From Saprospiraceae bacterium (GTDB lineage Bacteria > Bacteroidota > Bacteroidia > Chitinophagales > Saprospiraceae): a DNA stretch of 64,000 bases. The position numbers were made by a program, and so were the translations under genes. Where the stretch lies: assembly GCA_028282725.1 (NCBI GenBank), contig JANQHF010000008.1:25983-89982 (forward strand). Direction: 5' to 3'. Each line of letters begins with the position of its first letter. Positions within the stretch are counted from its first letter, which is position 1. The notes under the pieces are model-generated. The model was not told the origin of the DNA, did not search any database, and worked only from the letters and a program-made list of their open reading frames with translations. Below, in pieces: positions 8,024 through 16,067 of the stretch.

Positions 8024-10402
8024 CTATTCGGTCAGTACTATTTCAACATTGAACTTAGCTTCTACAACGATGGGATCCGTGTTGGCAATGATATCGATGG
8101 TTTTACTATAGTTGCCCTCCATACCTGCACTGTCAAAAATAGCAACAATCTCCCCGCTTTGCCCAGGATTTATGGGTTGATGTGGCCATGTTATATCAGC
8201 GCATTGACATGCTGTTGCCAAATCAATAACCAGTGGAGTCATTCCGGTATTGGTGAATTTGTACACCAGTTTTTTCTTTTCTCCTTGTTGCATCTTGCCA
8301 AGATCCAAAACGGGTTGGTCGAATGAAATCACCGGAAAAGAATCCCATTGAAGAGCAGGTGAAAATTTTCTGAGCGATTGCTTTCCTCCATCGTAGGTAG
8401 TCTTGACCTCTCTCTTTATTTCAATGGTCTGCGGTCCTTCCAGGATGGTAAATTCCGTCCGCCTGTTAAACCTGTGTTCCGTATCTGTACAAAGCCTTCC
8501 ATCGACACAACGATTTAAGATCTTTGTTTCTCCATAACCCACTGCCTTGATTCTCGAGGTGTCTATTCCCTTGTCGATTAACCAATTTCGTGCAGATTCC
8601 GCCCTTTTCTGAGAAAGATCCTGGTTAAACAGTTTTGTTCCTCTGGAATCGGTATGGGATGATAATTCGATGACCATATCCTGATACTCATTCATGAGAT
8701 TTAAAATGATCGTCAGATCCGTTTCGGACTCCGGCAGGATATCCCAGCGCTCAAACTCGTAGTATATATTGTCAAATCGAATCGGTTCGTTGATCGTGAC
8801 CGTATCAATTGTATAAAGAGGTGCCGGAGGTGCTTTCTTTTTAAGGGTTACAATTTTCCTGATTTCCTTGTCTTCGATGATGCCGACAGTATTAAATTCG
8901 ACGGTATCAGAGATATATCCTTCCTTGGATGCGATGACGCGATATTTGCGTTCTGCGTCCAGGTCAAAATTAAATCGATATTCATCAGGAAGAGTCTGTG
9001 ATACCGGAGGATCGAAGATTGTTTGGTCTGCCAATTCTACAGTTGCACCATCAAGAGGCTCTCTTTCTTCATCTGCGACCCCCACCAATAAATTGATAAC
9101 CAATTCCCGGATGGTAAAGTCGTAGATATCATAACAACACGTTTCGCTTTTCATCTTTTTCTTTTTTTCATCGGGACGGTTGGAAACCAGGTATCCATTT
9201 TTGCCAGAGGAATTAAAGACTAGATAGAAATCATCGTATTGCGTATTATAATTGTATCCCGCATTCTCTGGCTCCGACCAGGAGGTACCATCCCACGTAC
9301 TGCTATAAATATCAAATCCACCAAGACCTGGTCTTCCCTCTGTGCTGAAGAATAGTGTACCATCATAATAGTGCGGGGTTATTTCATCATATTCGGAATT
9401 AATCGTTTCCCCGAGATTGACAGGGGGGCCGATATTCCCACCAAGCGTAACATAGTAGATATCGTCACCACCAAATCCACCTTCCATGTCAGATACAAAA
9501 TAGAGGACCCGCCTTCCCAATAACTCACCCACGACAGGTTGTTTTGCAATCCACTCCCCATTTACGGAGGGCAGTATTTCTGCGGCTCCCCAGTCTTCAT
9601 CACCCATATCACTATAATAGATTCTCGATGAAGTCACTTCATCATTCTTCAGCTGCTGCCTCGTGAAAAACATTCGTCTTTTATCTTCCGTGAACGCGAC
9701 ATTTCCAATGTGGAAACCGTCCCTGTTGATATTGCGATGAAGTTCTTCCGGCTTCGAATACCCCTTGTCACCTTTGGATGATCTGTAGGCACGGGCATGA
9801 TAATCCTTCTCCTTGCCATCTATTACGATTTCCTTATTTCTTTTGAACGATGTAAAGTAAAGTGTTGCTTCATCAAATTGAGCCGGGGAATATTCACCTG
9901 AACCTGAGTTGATTCCACCGTCAGCAAATTGAACGATCACATCTTCATTCTTTTCAAAACCCTGGGCAGCAGTCATGCCTTCTATTTCATTTTTTGCTAG
10001 TGCTTTGAGCTCCTGATCTGTGCTTTTTGATATGAGTCGCTCAAATTGCACCCGCGCCTGGGAGGGTTCTCCGACCGAGCGTAAAGATCTTCCATACGCA
10101 TATCTGTCATCGATGAATATGTCATCAATATCCTCTTCGAGGACCCGGGAATAATACCTGTTGGCATTTTCAAAATCCCGCATTTTATAATAGGCATAAG
10201 CAATGGATAGCGCGACATCCGCATTTTTGTTTTCCCTGTACGCACTTCTGTACCATTCCAGTGCATTGAAATAATCACCATCGTCCATTCGCTCATCTGC
10301 TGCTGCAAGCATATCATCATATTTTACAGAACTGATGGGTTGACTCCAGCCGTAATCCAGGAAAAAGAGGAAAAGAAAAGTGATGAATAAGGATCTTTTC
10401 AT
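8024..10402 (-). CDS. PorE-like OmpA-family protein with C-terminal DUF1573
   Basis: A 792-residue envelope protein with a signal peptide (residues 1-20). In order: TPR-like helices (about 25-130), WD40/PD40 beta-propeller repeats (about 150-430, with LYFVSDMEGGFGGDDIYY and LGGFDIYSS), a carboxypeptidase-regulatory-like domain (about 435-520), an OmpA peptidoglycan-binding domain (about 545-655, with SSHTDSRG and RAESARNWL), and a C-terminal DUF1573-type beta domain starting near DLGKMQQGEKK. TPR-propeller-CRD-OmpA is the PorE layout of the T9SS, which ties the machine to peptidoglycan. The extra DUF1573 tail, with TACQCADITWP, is unusual. It lies 20 bases after the PorP/SprF gene in the same transcript. 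Confidence 0.88.
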   Translation of the reverse strand: MKRSLFITFLFLFFLDYGWSQPISSVKYDDMLAAADERMDDGDYFNALEWYRSAYRENKNADVALSIAYAYYKMRDFENANRYYSRVLEEDIDDIFIDDRYAYGRSLRSVGEPSQARVQFERLISKSTDQELKALAKNEIEGMTAAQGFEKNEDVIVQFADGGINSGSGEYSPAQFDEATLYFTSFKRNKEIVIDGKEKDYHARAYRSSKGDKGYSKPEELHRNINRDGFHIGNVAFTEDKRRMFFTRQQLKNDEVTSSRIYYSDMGDEDWGAAEILPSVNGEWIAKQPVVGELLGRRVLYFVSDMEGGFGGDDIYYVTLGGNIGPPVNLGETINSEYDEITPHYYDGTLFFSTEGRPGLGGFDIYSSTWDGTSWSEPENAGYNYNTQYDDFYLVFNSSGKNGYLVSNRPDEKKKKMKSETCCYDIYDFTIRELVINLLVGVADEEREPLDGATVELADQTIFDPPVSQTLPDEYRFNFDLDAERKYRVIASKEGYISDTVEFNTVGIIEDKEIRKIVTLKKKAPPAPLYTIDTVTINEPIRFDNIYYEFERWDILPESETDLTIILNLMNEYQDMVIELSSHTDSRGTKLFNQDLSQKRAESARNWLIDKGIDTSRIKAVGYGETKILNRCVDGRLCTDTEHRFNRRTEFTILEGPQTIEIKREVKTTYDGGKQSLRKFSPALQWDSFPVISFDQPVLDLGKMQQGEKKKLVYKFTNTGMTPLVIDLATACQCADITWPHQPINPGQSGEIVAIFDSAGMEGNYSKTIDIIANTDPIVVEAKFNVEIVLTE

Positions 10403-10422
10403 GAAGGGTTCTTCTTGGTTTA

Positions 10423-11550
10423 TTATAATCTTGGGCAGAAAATCACTTTATCTACCTTTGGTTCCTTGTATATCCTTCCTATGTAACCTACCGATAATTC
10501 AAAACTATTTCCACCAGCATTGGAAAGGGCAGAAAGAGTAATATCATATGTCAATCTTACCGACAAATCCCTGATCTTGATCCCACCCATGAGATAGGCG
10601 GCATCAAATGAAGGCAGTGGTCTTACTCCCAAACCAGCAGTCAGACTGAGCTGTTCCTTGGCATTCAGCAAATAGTCCGCCGTAGACTGTACCTGTATCT
10701 CCGTCGTGCCGGAAGACTGCATGAACAGCAATGCAGGATTCAATCGCACCCGATTAGATATTAAAGTTGAGGCTTCTCCAAAGATTACAAAATTCCTTCG
10801 GAAAGAATCACCTCTCCTGCTTCCAGGATCTACCAGGGTTGAATCTACTCCACCTCTTGCCTGTGCCACTGATTGTTCCGGTCCGTTCACATGAAGCCAT
10901 GAGGCTCCAAATCGGATCAAAGCGCCATCATCCAGTTCGGTTTTATAGGTTACTCCGAAAGACAGATCACTTGAACCTGGTTGGCCTTGTCCTCCCGGAT
11001 TATTCGAACATCCGGGAAAATTACATTCTCCTCTATAGCCGACATCTGCATAATCAATTTGAGTTTCACCGAGATCACCAGGAAGGGTCACACCGTTAGT
11101 CAGTGAAGAGTTGAGTCTTCCGAAACTCACACCAAAAGAAAAGACATTTTTGTAGTCGTCATCCAAGCCCAGATGATATCCTAAATTGGTTCCGAGCAAC
11201 GTTTGTTTGAATCCGGATACACCTGCCTGGTCAGACGAAAAGGACAAGCCCCCGGAAATCCAGTCATTCTCCAACAGAAGTCCTGCCTTCACATTGAATT
11301 CCACAGAACCGGTAATGGTCTGGAAGGGTTTACTGGCAGATATTGATCGCCATTGATCACGGTAAATACCTGAAAGTCGGTAGGTACCTTTAAATCCACC
11401 CGTTAAAGCTGGATTTATGGCCGTGGGAGCCATTCTGAAATCCGAAAAGTGCCTATCTTGACCAAACAAAGGTCCTGTTAAGCAACAGATCAAACTACCC
11501 AAAATAAATCGCCTTAGAACAGAGCTTATCGGAAATCCTTGCATCATCAT
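10423..11550 (-). CDS. PorP/SprF family T9SS outer-membrane protein
   Basis: A 375-residue outer-membrane beta-barrel with a signal peptide that ends near GPLFGQD. The first mature segment, FSDFRMAPTAINPALTGGF followed by YRDQWRSI, is the hallmark of the PorP/SprF family, and the chain ends in alternating strands such as FELSVGYIGRIY. Family members pair with PorE-like OmpA proteins and with particular T9SS cargo such as SprB-type adhesins. The next gene is exactly such an OmpA protein. The start has three successive Met codons (11550-11544). It overlaps the start of the divergent DUF2279 gene by 12 bases, so its promoter must lie inside that gene. Confidence 0.9.
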   Translation of the reverse strand: MMMQGFPISSVLRRFILGSLICCLTGPLFGQDRHFSDFRMAPTAINPALTGGFKGTYRLSGIYRDQWRSISASKPFQTITGSVEFNVKAGLLLENDWISGGLSFSSDQAGVSGFKQTLLGTNLGYHLGLDDDYKNVFSFGVSFGRLNSSLTNGVTLPGDLGETQIDYADVGYRGECNFPGCSNNPGGQGQPGSSDLSFGVTYKTELDDGALIRFGASWLHVNGPEQSVAQARGGVDSTLVDPGSRRGDSFRRNFVIFGEASTLISNRVRLNPALLFMQSSGTTEIQVQSTADYLLNAKEQLSLTAGLGVRPLPSFDAAYLMGGIKIRDLSVRLTYDITLSALSNAGGNSFELSVGYIGRIYKEPKVDKVIFCPRL

Positions 11551-12555
11551 TCAAATATCGTAAGTAATAATAACATTTTATGTCAGATTGACCGCAGGGG
11601 ATCCCTCTTCATTGTAGTCTTGACCATCCTCTTCATTGCTCTTCCATTTTCGATCAAAGGACAGGACAGTACAGAAGAAAACGATCTGAATCCTGAGATT
11701 GCTACATTAGCCCCCCATAAAAAAAGATTGAAATCAGTAATTGCTATTGGTTCTGCCGCCTATACCGTATCGGGGATCAGCCTCTATGATGCATGGTACC
11801 GGGATTATGAACGGAGCAGATTCCATTTTTATAACGACTGGGGCCACTGGCAGCACGTAGATAAGGCAGGACACATGTTTGCCGCCTATTTTCAGACCAA
11901 CTGGGCTTATCACACATGGAGATGGGCTGGATTAAACGAGAAAAATAGTATTTGGGCAGGAATGCTCACAAGTTTTATATCCCAGACCACCATTGAGGTG
12001 ATGGATGGTTTTTCTGCAGGCTGGGGTTTTTCCGTACCCGATTTTTTGACCAACACGGCAGGTATCGGTGCATTTGGAATACAGCAGTCACTCTTCAGGG
12101 AACAACGCGTTCTATTTAAGTTCTCTTCATCTCCGGTCAATTATTCCAAAAGATATAGGAGCCCGGTTTATGGCGAAAGGGCCGACCAATTATTTGGCTC
12201 CAACCCATTTGTCAGGACCTTAAAAGATTACAATACCCAAACGATTTGGATTTCTGCCAATGTTCGGTCCTTCTTTCCGATTATTCCGCTTCCAAAATGG
12301 ATGAACATTGCAGTCGGATATGGCGCGGAGAATATGTTTGGAGGATATCAGAATAACGGCCTGCCGGAATACGACCCTTTCTTACAGCGATATCAACAAT
12401 TCTATCTATCTCTTGATGCAGATCTGTCAAGAATCGAAACAGACAGTCCATTCCTAAGAACGGTCCTGGATGTCCTGAACATCATGAAATTGCCGTTTAG
12501 TACGGTCGAATTCAACAGCAAAGGAGAAATAAAATTTCACATCATAAAATTCTAA
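11539..12555 (+). CDS. DUF2279 envelope protein
   Basis: A 338-residue protein of DUF2279. After a long n-region, residues about 20-40 form a signal sequence (SLFIVVLTILFIALPF) ending near KGQDS. The conserved block is WGHWQHVDKAGHMFAAYFQ, then TTIEVMDGFSAGWGFSVPDFLTN, then GAENMFGGYQNN near the C-terminus. Family members are thought to sit in the outer membrane or periplasm; no function is known. The first ATG overlaps the divergent PorP/SprF start by 12 bases. No later ATG keeps the signal sequence, so a slightly later non-ATG start remains possible. Confidence 0.75.
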   Translation: MHHHSNIVSNNNILCQIDRRGSLFIVVLTILFIALPFSIKGQDSTEENDLNPEIATLAPHKKRLKSVIAIGSAAYTVSGISLYDAWYRDYERSRFHFYNDWGHWQHVDKAGHMFAAYFQTNWAYHTWRWAGLNEKNSIWAGMLTSFISQTTIEVMDGFSAGWGFSVPDFLTNTAGIGAFGIQQSLFREQRVLFKFSSSPVNYSKRYRSPVYGERADQLFGSNPFVRTLKDYNTQTIWISANVRSFFPIIPLPKWMNIAVGYGAENMFGGYQNNGLPEYDPFLQRYQQFYLSLDADLSRIETDSPFLRTVLDVLNIMKLPFSTVEFNSKGEIKFHIIKF

Positions 12556-12649
12556 CCCGCTCATTTGAATAGTCTTGATTACTTGTGATTGAGCAATCGA
12601 AGATATCTATCGTCTCGTAAGGATTTCTGAGACCCTGTATTATATTGGT

Positions 12650-12657
12650 TACTTTTG
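12650..12657 (+). promoter_or_regulatory. Promoter -7 box for the cyclase gene
   Basis: TACTTTTG is a full match to TAnnTTTG, 31 bases before the TTG start of the cyclase. I see no TTG at the usual distance upstream. Apart from this box, the gap 12556-12688 shows nothing. Confidence 0.35.
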
Positions 12658-12688
12658 ATACTCCCGGCCGCTTGATAAATTTAATAAG

Positions 12689-13561
12689 TTGAGAAAGCAT
12701 ACACTCATACTTGGGATATTATCAGCTCTCTTACTCCTCGTAGGATTCTTCTTTCAGAAATTTCAATTAAAATATTGGCCCATTGTTTTAGGTTCGGGCA
12801 CGGTCTTATTCCTGGTTGGATTTATCACATCATTTATAATAGATCGCATCTCGACACAATCAAGGAGATCACTACATTATTCAATTATCATTCTTTCCCA
12901 GGGAATCGGCTTTCTCATTCTAGGTGCCGTATTGAAAATATTTCATTTGCCAGGGGCTTTGATCATGACCGTCCTGGGTGTTATTTTATCAATTGTTTAT
13001 TTCCTCTTCTTATCGGGTTTCACAGAAGGGAGAAAGTTAATGATCAGAAAAGACCGTCAGCTTGCGACCATACTCTTTACGGATATAGTCGGATTTACTG
13101 CATTAATGGGTAAAGATGAAGACCTTGCCTTACGAGTGTTGGATCAGAACAGACGGATTCAACAAAGGGTCATCCGTAAGAATAGGGGAAAGTGGCTGAA
13201 GGAATTGGGCGATGGATCCCTAGTCATATTTTATACGGCCACTGAGGCGGTGAATGCTGCTATTGAAATTCAGCGATTGATCGGGCAAACCAACAACTTC
13301 AAAGTTCGAATGGGAATTCACATTTCCGAAATAGTATTTACGGATTCAGACGTTTTTGGTGATGGGGTCAATGTAGCTTCCCGGATTTCCGATCAAGCGA
13401 CCGCAGATGAAATATTTATTTCAGATGCTGTATTCCGGAACATTAGAAATCGCGAGAAAATTGATGTCCAGCGGGTTGGAGATCTCTCATTGAAGAATGT
13501 GCCATACACTGTGATGGTTTATAAGATTGATATGACATCAACTTCACTGCAACTTGATTAA
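12689..13561 (+). CDS. Membrane-bound class III adenylate/guanylate cyclase
   Basis: A 290-residue protein: four membrane helices (about residues 5-115), then a class III cyclase domain. The two metal-binding Asp are in FTDIVGF and LGDGSLVIF, and the transition-state Asn and Arg are in VNVASRIS, so it should be active as a homodimer. The Lys in WLKELGDG is at the place that reads adenine in adenylate cyclases, which suggests ATP and cAMP, though related CHD cyclases can use other bases. The start is TTG; the frame closes at a TGA upstream and holds no ATG before the first helix. The DJ-1/PfpI lipoprotein starts two bases after its stop, so the two form an operon. Confidence 0.88.
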   Translation: MRKHTLILGILSALLLLVGFFFQKFQLKYWPIVLGSGTVLFLVGFITSFIIDRISTQSRRSLHYSIIILSQGIGFLILGAVLKIFHLPGALIMTVLGVILSIVYFLFLSGFTEGRKLMIRKDRQLATILFTDIVGFTALMGKDEDLALRVLDQNRRIQQRVIRKNRGKWLKELGDGSLVIFYTATEAVNAAIEIQRLIGQTNNFKVRMGIHISEIVFTDSDVFGDGVNVASRISDQATADEIFISDAVFRNIRNREKIDVQRVGDLSLKNVPYTVMVYKIDMTSTSLQLD

Positions 13562-13563
13562 AA

Positions 13564-14295
13564 ATGTATTTGAATAAAAAGTACAATATGAGTCGCCTTC
13601 TGATCACAACTGTAGTATTTTATTTGGGATGTCAAGCCGAACAAAGGAATAACCTAAGACCCGACTTGATTCAAGAGGATCGGTACAATGTTGCTTTTCT
13701 CATCATGGACGGTGTTTACAATACTGAGTTAACAGCACCCTATGATGTATTTCAACATACTATTTTCCGAAGTGGAATCAAGCCCATGAATACCTTCCTG
13801 GTGGCAAACACTCACCATCCCATTACCTCATTTGAAGGAATCCGGATGATCCCGGATTTTAATTACCTGACAGATGATATCCCTCCAATTGACGTCCTCG
13901 TTGTTCCCAGTGCTGAGCATCATTTAGACACAGACCTTGAAGATGAAGTTATGATTAGTTGGGTCCGGGATATTGGTAGTAAGGCCCGATTTGTCACCAG
14001 TCATTGTGATGGTGCCTTTGTACTGGCCAAAGCCGGATTACTGGATAATTCCGTGTCCACGACCTTCCCATCGGATATTGAGAAGTACCGGGATATGTTT
14101 CCACAACTCGATGTCAGGGACAACACATTGTTTGTTCACGATGGAAAATTCATAACCTCGGCTGGTGGAGCAAAATCCTACGAGGCTTCTTTGTATCTCG
14201 TGGAACTATTGTATGGAGCGGAAATAGCAAAGAGCATTGCCAATGGGCTGGTAATCGATTGGAATCTGGAGGACGCCAATTACATCAAGATTTGA
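13564..14295 (+). CDS. DJ-1/PfpI family lipoprotein
   Basis: A 243-residue protein of the DJ-1/PfpI superfamily with an export signal, which is unusual for this mostly cytoplasmic fold. The signal runs LLITTVVFYLGC and ends in a lipobox Cys near residue 24. The DJ-1 core has VAFLIMDGVYNTELTAPYDV at strand one with the conserved Glu, VLVVPSAEHH, and the nucleophile elbow VTSHCDGAFVLAKAG with its Cys. It resembles the N-terminal domain of GATase1-like AraC regulators but has no DNA-binding part. An ATG at 13588 would keep the lipobox and is also possible. Coupled to the cyclase by a two-base gap. Substrate unknown. Confidence 0.8.
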   Translation: MYLNKKYNMSRLLITTVVFYLGCQAEQRNNLRPDLIQEDRYNVAFLIMDGVYNTELTAPYDVFQHTIFRSGIKPMNTFLVANTHHPITSFEGIRMIPDFNYLTDDIPPIDVLVVPSAEHHLDTDLEDEVMISWVRDIGSKARFVTSHCDGAFVLAKAGLLDNSVSTTFPSDIEKYRDMFPQLDVRDNTLFVHDGKFITSAGGAKSYEASLYLVELLYGAEIAKSIANGLVIDWNLEDANYIKI

Positions 14296-14308
14296 GGGCC
14301 TTACCCTT

Positions 14309-15370
14309 TCATTGTAATTCTTTGTGGGAGCCATCACAATGAGGTGGGTTCTTGGTGTGCTTACATGTGCACCATGAGATTTTCCTGGTCTCCTTGAATT
14401 TGATTGGCAGGGGTTTGTATTTGGTCCCGTTATGAGAACCGTTGCAGAAAGGTTGGTCATTGCTAAATCCACAACTGCACCACCAATATGTTTTATCCGG
14501 CTCGACTGTCATCACCCGTGGTTCCCGCAGTGTTGATTTCTGTTTATGATAACCATCTCCTATTTCGCTGTTGGCCTTGTCAGATTTTATGATGGGCCAA
14601 TATAAGTGGGCAGACCAATGGTCCTTAGGGTCATTTTCTATTCCAAACTCAGAAGGATATTTCCTGGTAATCAGTGCAGTTCCAAAAAGCACATCCCAGA
14701 AGAAAAACATATTGCTGAAATTCCCCGTAGGATTACTTACTCCATCTTTAGAAGTTTTGCCATGATGGGCAAAGTGAGTGGCAGGTGTAGAGATTGTTCT
14801 TTCTATAACCCATGCCAGTTTATCTAAAGACTTGTGCCGATACAACCATTGGTCCCATCTCGTATTGCTATGTGCACTTACGACAATAATGTATTTTGCG
14901 ATCAGGCCTATTGCGACAGCTTCTGCCAATCCGAAATAAGTCATCACACCGAGAAACCAGATGTTTGGAATAATCATTACATAGAAAATATTTTCCCGGA
15001 ATGTCACCAAAACACCCATTTCCGGACCCGAATGATGCGGTCTGTGTAAATTCCACAGCCAGGGCCATTCGTGCGCTTTTCTATGATACCAATATTGAAT
15101 GAGATCATCTGCCAGGATAACCAATGGCAGAGCCAACCAAAGTGACATATCTGCATAAATCCCCTGCAACTGCGGAAAGAAATATCTCATGCCTAATCCT
15201 GAGAGCACTACTATTAATGGTTTGGAGACAGTGGAAGTATGGACGAAGCTCATAATTTCGATCCACCAATCATCTTTAGTTCTCTTTGAGTTATGATATA
15301 ATCCACCAATGGCTTCCAATACACCCAGAAAGAGCATGAAGCTCGCTATGATCATGGAATCAATGGGCAT
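14309..15370 (-). CDS. Fatty acid hydroxylase fused to two CDGSH motifs (paralogue)
   Basis: A 353-residue paralogue of the gene at 6334-7422 with the same order: membrane helices, histidine boxes HRKAH, HRPHH and HFAHH, then NFSNMFFFWDVLFGT, and two CDGSH segments, CSCGFSNDQPFCNGSH and CTCKHTKNPPHCDGSH. Here the second motif is the exact CDGSH form. All metal ligands are present in both parts, so both copies should be active. It is transcribed leftward alone and converges on the DJ-1 gene. A short inverted repeat lies 20 bases before its ATG. The substrate is probably a fatty acid, sphingoid base or carotenoid-like lipid; the sequence does not decide. Confidence 0.85.
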   Translation of the reverse strand: MPIDSMIIASFMLFLGVLEAIGGLYHNSKRTKDDWWIEIMSFVHTSTVSKPLIVVLSGLGMRYFFPQLQGIYADMSLWLALPLVILADDLIQYWYHRKAHEWPWLWNLHRPHHSGPEMGVLVTFRENIFYVMIIPNIWFLGVMTYFGLAEAVAIGLIAKYIIVVSAHSNTRWDQWLYRHKSLDKLAWVIERTISTPATHFAHHGKTSKDGVSNPTGNFSNMFFFWDVLFGTALITRKYPSEFGIENDPKDHWSAHLYWPIIKSDKANSEIGDGYHKQKSTLREPRVMTVEPDKTYWWCSCGFSNDQPFCNGSHNGTKYKPLPIKFKETRKISWCTCKHTKNPPHCDGSHKELQ

Positions 15371-15389
15371 AGGTCGATTTTAATGAAAC

Positions 15390-15408
15390 GGAATTTAATT
15401 GAAATTCC
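15390..15408. promoter_or_regulatory. Inverted repeat before the second hydroxylase gene
   Basis: GGAATTT - AATTG - AAATTCC is a perfect seven-base inverted repeat with a five-base centre, 20 bases upstream of the ATG at 15370. Its sequence differs from the TetR palindrome at 6281-6304. It could be an operator or a 5' UTR hairpin; only position and symmetry support it. Confidence 0.35.
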
Positions 15409-15449
15409 ATTGTTATCTTAATTCATTACCCGGTAAATAACCTAATCTT

Positions 15450-16067
15450 CTAGCTTTCGAGATATCTGTGGATCATTTTGGTGATATCGATTGCGGGATT
15501 ATGAACACGGGCATTGATGCCCACACTTGCTGCGCCTTCAACATTGACCGTAGAATCATCAATGAAAAGCGTCTCTGCAGGATTTAAGCCAGCATCAGTT
15601 AACACAAAATTATAGATTTCGCCACCGGGTTTTCTCAATCGAACTTCATGTGAGTAATAGACCTCATGAAAGTATTTCGATTCAAAATTTGTAATGCCAT
15701 ACTGCTGCTTGAGCAGATCTCTAACAAATTCAATATGAGTATAATTCGTATTGCTCAGGAGAAATACACGAAATTGCTGTTGAAGAGAATGTGTCATCTC
15801 AAGCCTGGATATTGGCAGCTCTCCAAGCATTGAATTCCATCCGATTCTCAACTCTTCATCCCCGACCATTTCCTTCGAATGTTCTTTTAATAACCTGAAG
15901 AAGGCCTCTTCTCCAAATGCGCCAACCTCATAGGCCTCCATGATCTCATTGAAAGGGAAAACGTTTATATCACGTACCCCTAATAACTTCCCAAGATTTG
16001 TGTTGGTCTTGTCGTAATCAATATCGATTAGTATTCCACCAAAATCAAAAATGATATTTCTAATCAT
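15450..16067 (-). CDS. HAD-superfamily hydrolase (YihX-like)
   Basis: A 205-residue cytoplasmic HAD phosphatase. Motif I is FDFGGILID (DxGG as in glucose-1-phosphatase-like HADs), motif II is LLSNTN, motif III is the Lys of LRKPGGEIY, and motif IV is LFIDDSTVNV. The helical cap lies between residues about 15 and 90, so this is subclass IA. It overlaps the end of the upstream amidohydrolase by eight bases, which indicates coupled translation as last gene of that operon. Substrate unknown, probably a small sugar phosphate. Confidence 0.88.
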   Translation of the reverse strand: MIRNIIFDFGGILIDIDYDKTNTNLGKLLGVRDINVFPFNEIMEAYEVGAFGEEAFFRLLKEHSKEMVGDEELRIGWNSMLGELPISRLEMTHSLQQQFRVFLLSNTNYTHIEFVRDLLKQQYGITNFESKYFHEVYYSHEVRLRKPGGEIYNFVLTDAGLNPAETLFIDDSTVNVEGAASVGINARVHNPAIDITKMIHRYLES

